A stretch of DNA of 64,000 bases from Peptoniphilus phoceensis (GCF_001517665.2 NZ_LN999808.1:124001-188000); one strand, 5' to 3'. Positions 35,932 through 44,263 are shown, counted from the stretch's first letter. Translations and numbers: made by a program. Notes: a model not told the origin generated them from the letters alone.

Positions 35932-36201
35932 TTACAAGTACATTGGCATTACAAAATTTATTGCAATCATAACAAATAAAGGAATGGTATATTTCATTGT
36001 TTCCTTTAAATTATATTTTGTTCCTCCTGGTAGGTAGTGAACAATTGCCGGTGCAAAAACTACTACAAACCAAAGAACTTGTACATAGATTGGCCCTCTA
36101 AACCTGTGAAAAAATTCTGCCACTCCAGTGAGTGCAAGATATGTATAAAAAATATCTAGGGCAAATAAAATTATAAAAAGTATTTTTCTATTTTTAAACA
36201 T
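35932..36201 (-). CDS. Small membrane protein of unknown function
   Basis: An 89-residue protein with about three hydrophobic segments (7-25, 40-60, 70-88). I do not recognise a family. It has AGGGAG upstream of its ATG and lies ten bases after the other small membrane-protein gene, so the two form a pair between the AcpS-NnrD fusion and mazF. Confidence 0.6.
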   Translation of the reverse strand: MFKNRKILFIILFALDIFYTYLALTGVAEFFHRFRGPIYVQVLWFVVVFAPAIVHYLPGGTKYNLKETMKYTIPLFVMIAINFVMPMYL

Positions 36202-36211
36202 AATAACTCCC

Positions 36212-36469
36212 TTACATTGACATCCTAACCATACTAATTGTAAATAAAATTAAAACTACTACATAAATACCCATGGCTATCTTGTATCCCTTGCTCCAAT
36301 TGTCTCTTTCTTTTTTTATCCAAATCAAATTTAAAACAAGAGCCAACAAACCGGGCAAGGCTACAATTATTGGATCTCTATGATTTTTGACAGACTCTGA
36401 CATTGTAATTAGGACAAAAATGTTTAGGATCTGCCAAAAGGCATGGACTTTAAATGGATATGATTTCAT
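36212..36469 (-). CDS. Small membrane protein of unknown function
   Basis: An 85-residue protein with three likely helices (about 10-27, 32-50, 64-82) and a central basic loop (KKERDNWSKG). No family recognised. It begins the two-gene unit with the gene at 35932. Its upstream region holds a perfect 20-base palindrome at 36523-36542. Confidence 0.6.
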   Translation of the reverse strand: MKSYPFKVHAFWQILNIFVLITMSESVKNHRDPIIVALPGLLALVLNLIWIKKERDNWSKGYKIAMGIYVVVLILFTISMVRMSM

Positions 36470-36522
36470 AAAATTTCTTCATCTACCTTCACTTTTATAA
36501 TAAATTAATTTTCGATTCTTTT

Positions 36523-36542
36523 AATATTTACATGTAAATATT
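36523..36542. promoter_or_regulatory. Perfect 20-base palindrome, possible operator
   Basis: AATATTTACATGTAAATATT is a perfect inverted repeat about 55 bases before the small membrane-protein gene. It lacks a T-run, so it is not a terminator; a protein binding site is possible. Confidence 0.4.
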
Positions 36543-36602
36543 TAAGCAGAGCTCGGGTTACCTTACTTTAATTTTATTATAAATCAAAAAAAAAAAACAA
36601 AT

Positions 36603-37781
36603 TTATTTTTTTTCAAAATTTTTAAATACTGTGCTTAGGTTTTCTATTAAGTCTCTGGCCCTCAAACTTGTCTTAGAATTTTTGTCTGCATAAATATCTC
36701 CAGAAAGTCCATGAACATAAACTCCAAGTCTTGCTGCGTCATAAAGACTATAATTTTTCATAAATGCAGAAATTATTCCAGTCAAGACATCCCCTGATCC
36801 ACCTGTTGCCATGCCAGAGTTTCCAGTTTCATTTATATAAATATTTTCTCCATCTGTAACTATTGTTTCATGACCCTTTAGAACTAATATTATCTTGTGT
36901 TTTTTGGCAAATTCCACTGCAAGTTTTTCACGATTATTTTTTATTTCATCTAGGGATAAGCCACTTAATCTTGCAAATTCACCTTCATGAGGAGTAAGTA
37001 TTGTTGAAAAATCCTTTCTTCCTTCCAATAAATTTAATTTTTTGGACAAAAGATTTAGTCCATCTGCGTCTATTAAAAGTTTTTTATCTATTTTTATTGT
37101 CCTTTCAAATACTTCTTTTGCATAAGCACCAAGACCCATGCCTGGCCCCATTGCAATTGCGTCAAGTCCCTTTAAAAATTCCTCCATTTCATTTAAATCG
37201 TCAAAGCTTTTTGCTATTGGCTCAACAAATTTTATGGACATTATTTCAAAAATTTCTCTTGGCACAATATTATAGACAAGACCAGCTCCTGCTTTTATAG
37301 CAGCATTTGAGGATAAAAAAGAAGAACCAGTCATGCCCATAGATCCACCAATAATTCCAATTTTTCCAAAATCTCCCTTGTGTCCAAAATCATCTCTATT
37401 TTTCCAAAGGGACTTCATTTCCCTATCTATAATTATTTCTTTTTCCACAATTTTTTCTCCACATAATCTCGCCACAGCTACTGCATAATTTCTCTCATGA
37501 CTAATAGAAAGTTCAAATTTTTTTGCAAAAACTTCCCCATAAGGAATATCTCCTATATATTTTATTTTTATATCTTTAAAAGCTAGCTCTCCAAATCCCT
37601 TAGCGCAAGCTTTTGCAATTGCTTCTTTTGCTGCAAAAATCCCTGCTGCTCTTTCATAGGGGACTTTTCTTTTTTTTATTCTCTCTATTTCATCTTCGTT
37701 AAAAACTTTATTTAAAAAGTTTTCATTTTTATCCATTAACTTTTTTATTCGATTTACTTCAACTATATCTATACCAAGCAT
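36603..37781 (-). CDS. Holo-ACP synthase fused to ADP/ATP-dependent NAD(P)HX dehydratase
   Basis: A 392-residue fusion. Residues 1-112 are AcpS: MLGIDIVEVNRIKK and GIFAAKEAIAKA carry the Mg-binding Asp and Glu, and LSISHERNYAVA the end of the fold. AcpS loads phosphopantetheine onto acyl carrier protein. From about 130 the protein is NnrD, which repairs hydrated NAD(P)H: IGIIGGSMGMTGSS is the N-terminal motif and GMATGGSGDVLTG the nucleotide site. The epimerase half (NnrE) common in this family is missing. These are often neighbouring genes in Firmicutes; here they are one frame. Divergent from tyrS. Confidence 0.9.
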   Translation of the reverse strand: MLGIDIVEVNRIKKLMDKNENFLNKVFNEDEIERIKKRKVPYERAAGIFAAKEAIAKACAKGFGELAFKDIKIKYIGDIPYGEVFAKKFELSISHERNYAVAVARLCGEKIVEKEIIIDREMKSLWKNRDDFGHKGDFGKIGIIGGSMGMTGSSFLSSNAAIKAGAGLVYNIVPREIFEIMSIKFVEPIAKSFDDLNEMEEFLKGLDAIAMGPGMGLGAYAKEVFERTIKIDKKLLIDADGLNLLSKKLNLLEGRKDFSTILTPHEGEFARLSGLSLDEIKNNREKLAVEFAKKHKIILVLKGHETIVTDGENIYINETGNSGMATGGSGDVLTGIISAFMKNYSLYDAARLGVYVHGLSGDIYADKNSKTSLRARDLIENLSTVFKNFEKK

Positions 37782-37791
37782 GCTATCACCA

Positions 37792-37820
37792 TTGACATTT
37801 TTTTTATTTTCGATTATTAT
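37792..37820 (+). promoter_or_regulatory. Promoter of the tyrS T-box transcript
   Basis: TTGACA (37792-37797), a 17-base spacer and TATTAT (37815-37820). Transcript start should be near 37828, only ten bases past the start of divergent acpS-nnrD on the other side. Confidence 0.75.
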
Positions 37821-37849
37821 ATCATAAATAGTATGAATATTTGACGTTG

Positions 37850-37975
37850 AAGATATACAGTAGGCGAAAGCTGAATTACAATATTGGAGTCTTTTTAATC
37901 TTTGAGGCCTCGGCGAAGAAAGGTGGTACCACGAATGCGTCCTTTCGTTCCTGGGGTCCTTTTTATTTTTTTGGA
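37850..37975 (+). promoter_or_regulatory. T-box riboswitch, tRNA-Tyr specific, with ultrashort Stem I
   Basis: Stem I is a single small hairpin: lower stem GATAT (37852-37856) with ATATT (37881-37885), AGTA loop-E motif (37859-37862), a GGC-GAAA-GCT cap (37863-37872) and GAATTACA with specifier TAC (37877-37879). No distal AG-bulge or GGTG loop exists. Stem III is CTTTG/CGAAG (37900-37918). The antiterminator is canonical: GAAAGG (37918-37923) with CCTTTC (37941-37946), bulge TGGTACC, inner ACG/CGT. A T-rich tract follows (about 37959-37972), but no convincing terminator stem is visible. Confidence 0.85.
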
Positions 37976-37982
37976 GGAATTT

Positions 37983-39209
37983 ATGGAAAATGTATATGAT
38001 ATTTTAAGCGAGAGAGGTTACTTAGATCAATGTACCTATGAAGATGAGCTAAGAGAAATGCTTGGCAAAGAAGCCGTTACTTTTTATGTTGGTTTTGATG
38101 CAACAGCCGATTCTCTAACTCTTGGTCACTTTATCCAAATTAGGGTAATGCAACACATGCAAAATGCAGGTCACATTCCAATAGCGCTACTTGGTGGTGG
38201 AACTACAACTATTGGAGATCCATCTGGCAAAAGCGACATGAGAACTCTTATGGATAGAGAAACTATAAACTACAATGCTTCCAGATTTAAGGAACAAATT
38301 TCTAATTTCTTAGATTTTTCTGATGGCAAGGGTTATATTGAAAACAATGCTGATTGGCTTTTAAAATTAAATTTCTTAGAATTTGTAAGAGAAATTGGTG
38401 TTCACTTCTCTGTAAATAGGATGTTACAATTCGATTGCTACAAAAATAGAATGGAACAAGGACTAACTTTCTTTGAATTTTCTTATATGTTAATGCAATC
38501 TTACGACTTCTTATATTTATATAGAAAACACCACTGTAAATTAGAAGTAGGTGGATCAGATCAATGGTCAAATATCCTTGGTGGTTATGAACTTGTTAGA
38601 AAACTTGAAAACGACAAAGTTTATGCCATGACTTTTAAACTTCTAACAACTGCTGCTGGTATAAAAATGGGTAAAACAATGGCTGGAGCAATTTGGCTTG
38701 ATCCAAAGAAAACTACTCCTTATGAAATGTTCCAATACCTAAGAAACTGTGACGATAGAGATGTAATTAAATTTATGAAGCTTCTCACTATGCTTCCACT
38801 TGATAAAATTGCTGAATACGAAAAATTAGAAGGTGCAGAAATAAATAAGGCAAAAGAAGTGCTTGCTTACGAAGTTGTAAAAGATATTCACGGCGAAGAA
38901 GCTGCAAAGGCTGCTCTCGATGCATCCCATTCACTTTTTGGTGGCGACAAGGCATCTGAAGATATTCCTGCAACAGAATTTGACAAGGAAAAGTTCCAAG
39001 AACCTGTTGGAATTTTAAATCTTATGACAGAACTTGGACTTATAAAAACAAACTCTGAAGGAAGAAGACTTATAACTCAAGATGGAGTTTCAATTGATGA
39101 TGAAAAAATTGCTGATCCTAAACTTGAACTTACAATAGACGATTTCAAAGATGGAGAAATTATCATAAGAAAGGGTAAAAAAATTTACCACAAAGTTATT
39201 ATAAAGTGA
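37983..39209 (+). CDS. tyrS: Tyrosyl-tRNA synthetase
   Basis: A 408-residue class I synthetase that charges tRNA-Tyr. DSLTLGHF is the HIGH-type motif, VGGSDQWSN binds tyrosine, and KMGKTMAG stands for KMSKS. A C-terminal S4-like domain (about 345-408) binds tRNA. The frame is open upstream through the T-box, but the ATG at 37983 has GGAGGA six bases before it. Expression should rise when tRNA-Tyr is uncharged. pepD follows seven bases later. Confidence 0.95.
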   Translation: MENVYDILSERGYLDQCTYEDELREMLGKEAVTFYVGFDATADSLTLGHFIQIRVMQHMQNAGHIPIALLGGGTTTIGDPSGKSDMRTLMDRETINYNASRFKEQISNFLDFSDGKGYIENNADWLLKLNFLEFVREIGVHFSVNRMLQFDCYKNRMEQGLTFFEFSYMLMQSYDFLYLYRKHHCKLEVGGSDQWSNILGGYELVRKLENDKVYAMTFKLLTTAAGIKMGKTMAGAIWLDPKKTTPYEMFQYLRNCDDRDVIKFMKLLTMLPLDKIAEYEKLEGAEINKAKEVLAYEVVKDIHGEEAAKAALDASHSLFGGDKASEDIPATEFDKEKFQEPVGILNLMTELGLIKTNSEGRRLITQDGVSIDDEKIADPKLELTIDDFKDGEIIIRKGKKIYHKVIIK

Positions 39210-39216
39210 GGTTAAT

Positions 39217-40611
39217 ATGAATTTAGAAGCAAAAAAAGTATTTGATTATTTTGAAAAATTATCACAAATTCCTAGAGAATCTGGCAATGAAAAAGAAGTT
39301 TCTGATTTTCTAAAAAAATTTGGAGAAGAAAAAGGTTACGACGTTGTCCAAGATGAAAGCCTAAATATTATAATGGAAGTTCCTGCTACAAAGGGCATGG
39401 AAGATAGACCAAAGGTAATTTTACAAGGTCACATGGACATGGTTTGTGAAAAGGGAAAAGATTCAAAGCACAATTTTGAAACTGATCCAATAGAATTACT
39501 CACTGAAGGAGATTCTCTTCACGCCAACGACACAACACTTGGTGCCGATGATGGTATTGGTGTTGCCATGTCACTTGCCCTTGCCGAAGAAGAACATGGA
39601 CCTCTTAAAATTATTGTAACTGTATCAGAAGAAACTGACATGCACGGGGCAAAAGACCTTGATGCAAAATATCTTGAAGGTAAATATTTAATCAATATTG
39701 ACTCAGAAGAAGAAGGAATACTAACAGTTTCATCTGCAGGTGGAAAACTTCTAAAATCTAAATTTAAATTTCAAGAAGAAGATTATTCTGGCGATGCCTT
39801 TAAACTTAATCTTCACGGATTTTTAGGTGGCCACTCTGGTATGGAAATTGCCAACAACAGGGGCAATATGATTAAAGTAATTGCAGAAATCCTAAATAAA
39901 GTTGATAATGCAAAATTAATTGATATAGACTGCGGAACAAAACAAAATGCAATACCTAGAGAAGGAAAAGTAAGTCTTGTTGCTGACGAAAAATCTCTTG
40001 ATGATGCAATAAAATTTGTAAAAGAAAAATTCAAGGATGTTGCTGGTGAACTTACTATTGAGTGTGAAAAAACTTCTCACCAAGGAAGAGTTCTAACAGC
40101 AGAATCTACAGAAAAACTTGCAAAATATTTACTTGAACTTCCAACTGGACCACACACTTTCATTAATGAAGAGAAAAAAGTATTGGAATCTTCATCAAAT
40201 CTTGCAATTGCAAAAAAAGTTAATGATGCAATAGAAGTTTTTGTTTCCCTTAGATTTGCAAGCTCTTCTCTTTCAGAAGAATTTGGAAATATTTATCTAG
40301 ACATTGTAAAAAATTACGGCGCAGAAGCTGAATTTATAAATCCATATCCTGAATGGGAATACAGAGAAGAATCTGACTTTAGAGAACTTGTAGAAAGAAT
40401 TTATAAAGAACTTAGTGGATCTTCTATGGAAGAAGAATTTACTCACGGTGGACTTGAATGCGGAGTTTTCTTCACAAAAAATAGAGAACTTGACATTGTT
40501 TCCATTGGACCAGATATCACAGGTGCCCACTCTCAAAAAGAAACTCTTTCAATTTCATCAACTAATAGAGTTTACGAACACTTAAAGAAAGTTTTAAAAG
40601 AAATTAAATAA
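39217..40611 (+). CDS. pepD: Xaa-His dipeptidase / aminoacyl-histidine dipeptidase (M20C)
   Basis: A 464-residue zinc dipeptidase of the cytosol. ILQGHMDMVCEKG holds the first metal His and Asp, LGADDGIGVAMSLAL the bridging Asp, and VSEETDMHGAKDLD the general-base Glu pair. A lid domain (about 190-370) is inserted, as usual. It follows tyrS by 7 bases with GAGGTT before ATG, so it probably shares the Tyr T-box transcript; peptide breakdown and amino acid supply would then be co-regulated. Confidence 0.93.
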   Translation: MNLEAKKVFDYFEKLSQIPRESGNEKEVSDFLKKFGEEKGYDVVQDESLNIIMEVPATKGMEDRPKVILQGHMDMVCEKGKDSKHNFETDPIELLTEGDSLHANDTTLGADDGIGVAMSLALAEEEHGPLKIIVTVSEETDMHGAKDLDAKYLEGKYLINIDSEEEGILTVSSAGGKLLKSKFKFQEEDYSGDAFKLNLHGFLGGHSGMEIANNRGNMIKVIAEILNKVDNAKLIDIDCGTKQNAIPREGKVSLVADEKSLDDAIKFVKEKFKDVAGELTIECEKTSHQGRVLTAESTEKLAKYLLELPTGPHTFINEEKKVLESSSNLAIAKKVNDAIEVFVSLRFASSSLSEEFGNIYLDIVKNYGAEAEFINPYPEWEYREESDFRELVERIYKELSGSSMEEEFTHGGLECGVFFTKNRELDIVSIGPDITGAHSQKETLSISSTNRVYEHLKKVLKEIK

Positions 40612-40628
40612 AATTATTATAAAAATTT

Positions 40629-40655
40629 ATGGCTGTCAAGAGGCAGCCATTTTTA
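40629..40655 (+). terminator. Terminator of the tyrS-pepD operon
   Basis: ATGGCTG (40629-40635) pairs with CAGCCAT (40644-40650), then TTTTT. Confidence 0.85.
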
Positions 40656-40661
40656 CTTTAC

Positions 40662-40685
40662 AAAAAAGAAACCCCTAAAGGTTTC
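40662..40685 (-). terminator. Terminator of the RsbW-like gene
   Basis: GAAACC/GGTTTC hairpin (40668-40685) with a minus-strand T-run. Confidence 0.75.
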
Positions 40686-40766
40686 TCTTCCTAAAATTAT
40701 TCTATTATTTATAAATTAATAAATTACATAAATTTACATATATATAATTTATAAATTAATAAAGTC

Positions 40767-41159
40767 TCAGAGATTTTTTATTGCGATTACTTCATTTTGA
40801 TTTAGGATAAGTTCATCTGTCAAGGCTTCAACAATGAGTAAACCTCTCCCATTGCACTTTTTTTCTTCGCAATCATATAAGGAGGTGTCAAAATTCACTC
40901 CCATGCCTTCATCACAAACAATAATTTTTAAACAGTCGTTATTTAAAACTAAATTTAAAGAAACTTTTTTATCCAAATCTTCTTGATTTCCATGAATAGC
41001 TCCATTTATAACCAGCTCGTTTAATATAACTTTTATGTCAAAAAGCTTTTCTTGATCAGCTATGTAAGAGTATAAATCTGTCATGGCTGAATCCAAAAAA
41101 CTTTTTATCAAAGATATATCGCTGTTTACAGAACCATTAAATCTATATAAAGTATCCAT
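40767..41159 (-). CDS. Histidine-kinase-like ATPase domain protein (RsbW-like)
   Basis: A protein of about 130 residues consisting of one HATPase fold. KVILNELVINGAIHGN is the N-box, with Glu, Asn and a His after, IIVCDEGMGVNF the G1 box and NGRGLLIVEALTDEL the G2 region. Such stand-alone domains act as anti-sigma-factor kinases (RsbW, SpoIIAB) or phosphatase partners, but no sigma factor or anti-anti-sigma gene is adjacent. A GTG at 41168 is in frame; the ATG at 41159 has GGAG at proper spacing. Target unknown. Confidence 0.82.
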   Translation of the reverse strand: MDTLYRFNGSVNSDISLIKSFLDSAMTDLYSYIADQEKLFDIKVILNELVINGAIHGNQEDLDKKVSLNLVLNNDCLKIIVCDEGMGVNFDTSLYDCEEKKCNGRGLLIVEALTDELILNQNEVIAIKNL

Positions 41160-41266
41160 AATTCTCACTCCATCTATTTAAAAAGTACCCATAACTTTGT
41201 CCATTTAAACTCCAAAACATTGAGATTTATTAATTTTAAAATTTTACTGTATTATATTTATCAATT

Positions 41267-41275
41267 TGTTATAAT
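41267..41275 (+). promoter_or_regulatory. Extended -10 promoter of rubredoxin
   Basis: TGtTATAAT (41267-41275), identical in form to the elements before gap and the CDF gene. Confidence 0.65.
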
Positions 41276-41322
41276 GATAATAAGCTTGCATAGCAAGTAA
41301 TTTTATTAGGAGGAAGATAAAC

Positions 41323-41484
41323 ATGAAAAAATATGAATGTACACTTTGTGGATATATCTACGATCCTGAAGTAGGCGACGAAGAAAACGGAATTAAAGCT
41401 GGTACTGCATTTGCAGATCTACCTGAAGATTGGGTTTGCCCTATGTGTGGAGCTGAAAAATCAGACTTCGAACCTGTTGAATAA
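41323..41484 (+). CDS. Rubredoxin
   Basis: A 53-residue protein, a typical rubredoxin in full. The Fe ligands are the four Cys of [13 protein letters not shown] and [12 protein letters not shown]. It is a small cytosolic one-electron carrier, used in anaerobes for oxygen and peroxide defence or other redox chains. AGGAGGA (41308-41314) sits nine bases before ATG. Own promoter and terminator, so a single-gene unit; no rubrerythrin or oxidoreductase partner is close. Confidence 0.96.
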   Translation: MKKYECTLCGYIYDPEVGDEENGIKAGTAFADLPEDWVCPMCGAEKSDFEPVE

Positions 41485-41493
41485 TTTCTTGAG

Positions 41494-41517
41494 GAAGGCC
41501 TTGTGCCTTCTTTTTTT
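41494..41517 (+). terminator. Terminator of rubredoxin
   Basis: GAAGGC/GCCTTC hairpin (41494-41510) and seven T. Confidence 0.88.
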
Positions 41518-41582
41518 GTGAATTTTTATAATTTAGTTAAATCTTTTATATTTATTTCTAGATTTTTATAATATTTTATAAA

Positions 41583-41632
41583 GAAAAAGCCATGTGAGTT
41601 TATCTTTTAAATTACAAATATCACATGACTTT
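41583..41632 (-). terminator. Likely terminator of the M20 peptidase operon
   Basis: GTCATGTGA and TCACATGGC arms with a long loop, followed on the minus strand by five T. The loop of about 25 bases makes this less certain. Confidence 0.55.
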
Positions 41633-41637
41633 TTATT

Positions 41638-42747
41638 TTAATCTAATTTTAAATAATCTATAATTGCCCTTGTTGTCTTTTCCAAATCATCTAGGACAAT
41701 ATATTCTTCTTTTGTGTGAACTTTCTCCATTCCAACACCAACTATAAGAGAGTTGAAATCTTGGTCAGCGAAAAAATTGGCATCAGATCCGCCACCAATT
41801 ATAACTTCTTTGGCATCTACTCCCACATTTTTATAGGACTTCAAAATTTCTTTAGCAAATTCCATATTTCTAGGAGCAAGAGCTGGATAATCGAGAGTTT
41901 TTTCGAATTCAAAATCTTCTGTCAAATCTCCAACTATTTTTTTATATTCTTCTAAAATTTCAAGAACGTGATCCTTATCGTGTCCCCTTATCTCTCCAGA
42001 AAATTCTACATAAGCTGGCACAACATTTGTTGGGAAATCTGAATGAATTTCTGAAATATTTGATGTTGTAAATTCATCAATCCTAAGAGTTTTAAATTGT
42101 GATATTGCCTTTGCTGCAAGGACAATTGCTGAAATTCCCTTTTCAGGTTCTATTCCTGCATGGGCAGATTTTCCTCTTATCTTAAAAGTAAAAGAATAAG
42201 AAGTTGGAGCCTTATATGCTACTTTATCACAAGCTCCAGCATTATCCACTACAATCATATTTTTTGCAGGATTCATATTTTTATAAACTTCTTCCCAATT
42301 TATATTTCTTGCGCCAAGCATTCCCACTTCCTCAGCTGGTGTGAAAATTGCATAAATATCTCTGTGTTTAATATTATTTTTAACAAGATAATAAATTGAA
42401 TAGAGAATAGCTGCAAGTCCACCCTTGTCGTCGCCTCCAAGAGTTGTCTTGCCATCACTTTTCCAAATTTTATCCTCTTTTATAATTTTTAAATCCTTGT
42501 TAGGCTCAATTACATCCATGTGAGATGAAAAAGTCACACCTTCTCCCTCTCCCTTAAATTTTGCAAAAATTGTTGGAGAATTTCCTCCATATTCTTTTTG
42601 TGATTCGTCTAAATAAATTTCTCCTCCAAGTTCTTTTACAAAATTTATTATATACATAGCTACTTTTTTTTCCTTGTATGAAGGTGAATGAATTTCTAAC
42701 AAGTCTTCAAAAATTTCTAAAAGTTTATCTCTACTAAAATTTTTCAT
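41638..42747 (-). CDS. M20-family metallopeptidase (PepT-like tripeptidase)
   Basis: A 369-residue enzyme of the M20 family. TFSSHMDVIEP holds the first His and Asp, LGGDDKGGLAAIL the bridging Asp, FTPAEEVGMLGAR the catalytic Glu pair and IGGGSDANFF the C-terminal ligands. The dimerisation lid starts at SAHAGIEPEKG. It resembles PepT-like peptidases and the related deacylases. It follows two membrane-protein genes at a gap of 8 bases, so it probably acts on whatever that pair imports. Confidence 0.88.
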   Translation of the reverse strand: MKNFSRDKLLEIFEDLLEIHSPSYKEKKVAMYIINFVKELGGEIYLDESQKEYGGNSPTIFAKFKGEGEGVTFSSHMDVIEPNKDLKIIKEDKIWKSDGKTTLGGDDKGGLAAILYSIYYLVKNNIKHRDIYAIFTPAEEVGMLGARNINWEEVYKNMNPAKNMIVVDNAGACDKVAYKAPTSYSFTFKIRGKSAHAGIEPEKGISAIVLAAKAISQFKTLRIDEFTTSNISEIHSDFPTNVVPAYVEFSGEIRGHDKDHVLEILEEYKKIVGDLTEDFEFEKTLDYPALAPRNMEFAKEILKSYKNVGVDAKEVIIGGGSDANFFADQDFNSLIVGVGMEKVHTKEEYIVLDDLEKTTRAIIDYLKLD

Positions 42748-42755
42748 ATTTCCTC

Positions 42756-43424
42756 CTATGAGTTCTTGTTAATTGTTTCAAGTTGAGTTTTCGCAAAATA
42801 AATTGATGAGAAAACTGTCACAAGTGTTATTAAAAAAGTTGCATTAAAAGGAATTAATCCAACTATTTTGGACATTACAAAGGCAACTACCAGGGCAAAT
42901 ATTCCTGTTTTAAAAGATTTAACAGAAAATTGTGCAAATATTCCTCCATAAAGTGCTGGAATTATAAGCGTCAAAACTTCTTTAACATTTCCTGGCAAAT
43001 TCACAATAACTGTTTGAGCAAAAATTGTTGATAAAATTACAAAAAATGTTGCAACATAAATTGAAACAGCTATTCCAATTGTTCCCATCATTGATCCTTC
43101 ATCTGTTCCTTGTTTGTATCCTGAACCTGAAATTGCAGAAACCGCTGCAGGAATTTTTAAGTTTACACTATTTCCAGATAAAATTGACATATATAAACCT
43201 GCTGGTCCAATAATTGGATAATTTGCTATTGGTTCTGAAAAATAAAAGGCACCTGATACAGAAATTTGAGAAATTGCGCCAGTTATTATAGCTGCAAGTC
43301 CTGGGTTAAATCCAAAATAAAAAGTCATTAACATTGGTGGAAGAAGTACAGCAATCATACCGAGAAGCATAGTAAGTCTTCCAAAGTTGTGAATTGATTT
43401 AGAAAATTTTTCGTAAGCTGTCAT
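42756..43424 (-). CDS. Membrane protein of unknown function, partner of the DUF5058-like protein
   Basis: A 222-residue protein with about six membrane helices (22-45, 48-70, 110-135, 140-165, 165-190, 190-212) and a Gly/Ser-rich central stretch (SAISGSGYKQGTDEGSMMGT) that could bind ligand. I do not recognise a named family. It overlaps no gene but sits 10 bases after the 43435 gene and 8 before the peptidase. Probably one half of a two-component carrier. Confidence 0.6.
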   Translation of the reverse strand: MTAYEKFSKSIHNFGRLTMLLGMIAVLLPPMLMTFYFGFNPGLAAIITGAISQISVSGAFYFSEPIANYPIIGPAGLYMSILSGNSVNLKIPAAVSAISGSGYKQGTDEGSMMGTIGIAVSIYVATFFVILSTIFAQTVIVNLPGNVKEVLTLIIPALYGGIFAQFSVKSFKTGIFALVVAFVMSKIVGLIPFNATFLITLVTVFSSIYFAKTQLETINKNS

Positions 43425-43434
43425 TTTTTCCTCC

Positions 43435-44136
43435 TTAAAAAATTAATTGTGCTGCTATTGCACCAATAAACATTGCAAAAGTAAGGCCCCAATCTTTTAA
43501 CCAAGAATATTTTTTTCCAAGTTTTTGACAGATAAACATAATTATAAAGCCAAATACAGTTGCAAAAGTAACCTTTGGGTTTGTGTTTATTTTTGATAAA
43601 TTGTCAACACAAAAATATGCAAAGGCTCCAAGCATTGCTCCAACGGAAACTGCTGGAAGAAGTGCCTTTCTTCCGCCAGTCAAGACGTGATTTACTGATT
43701 CCATTTTGTGTCCAAAGATTATCATAAAAATTAACCAGCCCATTACACCAAGTGCCGGTGTCCAAAGGGCATTGGCATAAACTGTAGGATCCATTGTAGT
43801 AGAAAGTTCTGAACCTAAAGCTTTTGCACCAAAATTTGCAGCCATAGTTTCATAATTTGTCCCGCCAATTACTGACATTCTAAGGGCCGTTACAGGTGCA
43901 CCCAAAGTAACTATAAGTGCAAGTATGGATCCACAAATGCCAAGTGCTGGTCCAATAGAAGCAACTAATGCTGTTACTATTCCCTTTTTGATTCTTTTCT
44001 TATCCATTTCCATTTCCTCTGTTGCCTTTAAGGCACGCCTCAAGAGGTATGTTCCTTGGAAAAGAACTAAGATTATACCAACAGAACAAGCCACATACAT
44101 TAGTGGACTGTTGGCAAACTGCCATTGATCTTTCAT
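43435..44136 (-). CDS. DUF5058-like membrane protein
   Basis: A 233-residue protein with about six helices. The N-terminal QWQFANSPLMYVACSVGI and the TALVASIGPALGICGSILAL stretch match my memory of DUF5058; no function is established. A basic loop (KATEEMEMDKKRIKKG) lies between helices 1 and 2. First gene of the three-gene operon with the 42756 protein and an M20 peptidase. Confidence 0.6.
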   Translation of the reverse strand: MKDQWQFANSPLMYVACSVGIILVLFQGTYLLRRALKATEEMEMDKKRIKKGIVTALVASIGPALGICGSILALIVTLGAPVTALRMSVIGGTNYETMAANFGAKALGSELSTTMDPTVYANALWTPALGVMGWLIFMIIFGHKMESVNHVLTGGRKALLPAVSVGAMLGAFAYFCVDNLSKINTNPKVTFATVFGFIIMFICQKLGKKYSWLKDWGLTFAMFIGAIAAQLIF

Positions 44137-44233
44137 AATTATTCCTCCCTTTTTTTGAATAAATTATCGACAGTATAACACAACACTTTTTTCTTGTAAA
44201 TCTATACATTAATACAATACTTATAAAAAATAA

Positions 44234-44263
44234 ACAAAAAAAGACTCCATAAAATAGAGTCTT
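44234..44263 (-). terminator. Terminator of the PPK2/hydrolase operon
   Basis: AAGACTC/GAGTCTT hairpin (44241-44263) with a minus-strand T-run. Confidence 0.85.

Noticed and set aside
37959-37983. A standard terminator stem in the tyrS leader
   Set aside because: The T-rich tract is clear but I could not pair a stable stem directly before it, so I left the mode of readout open.
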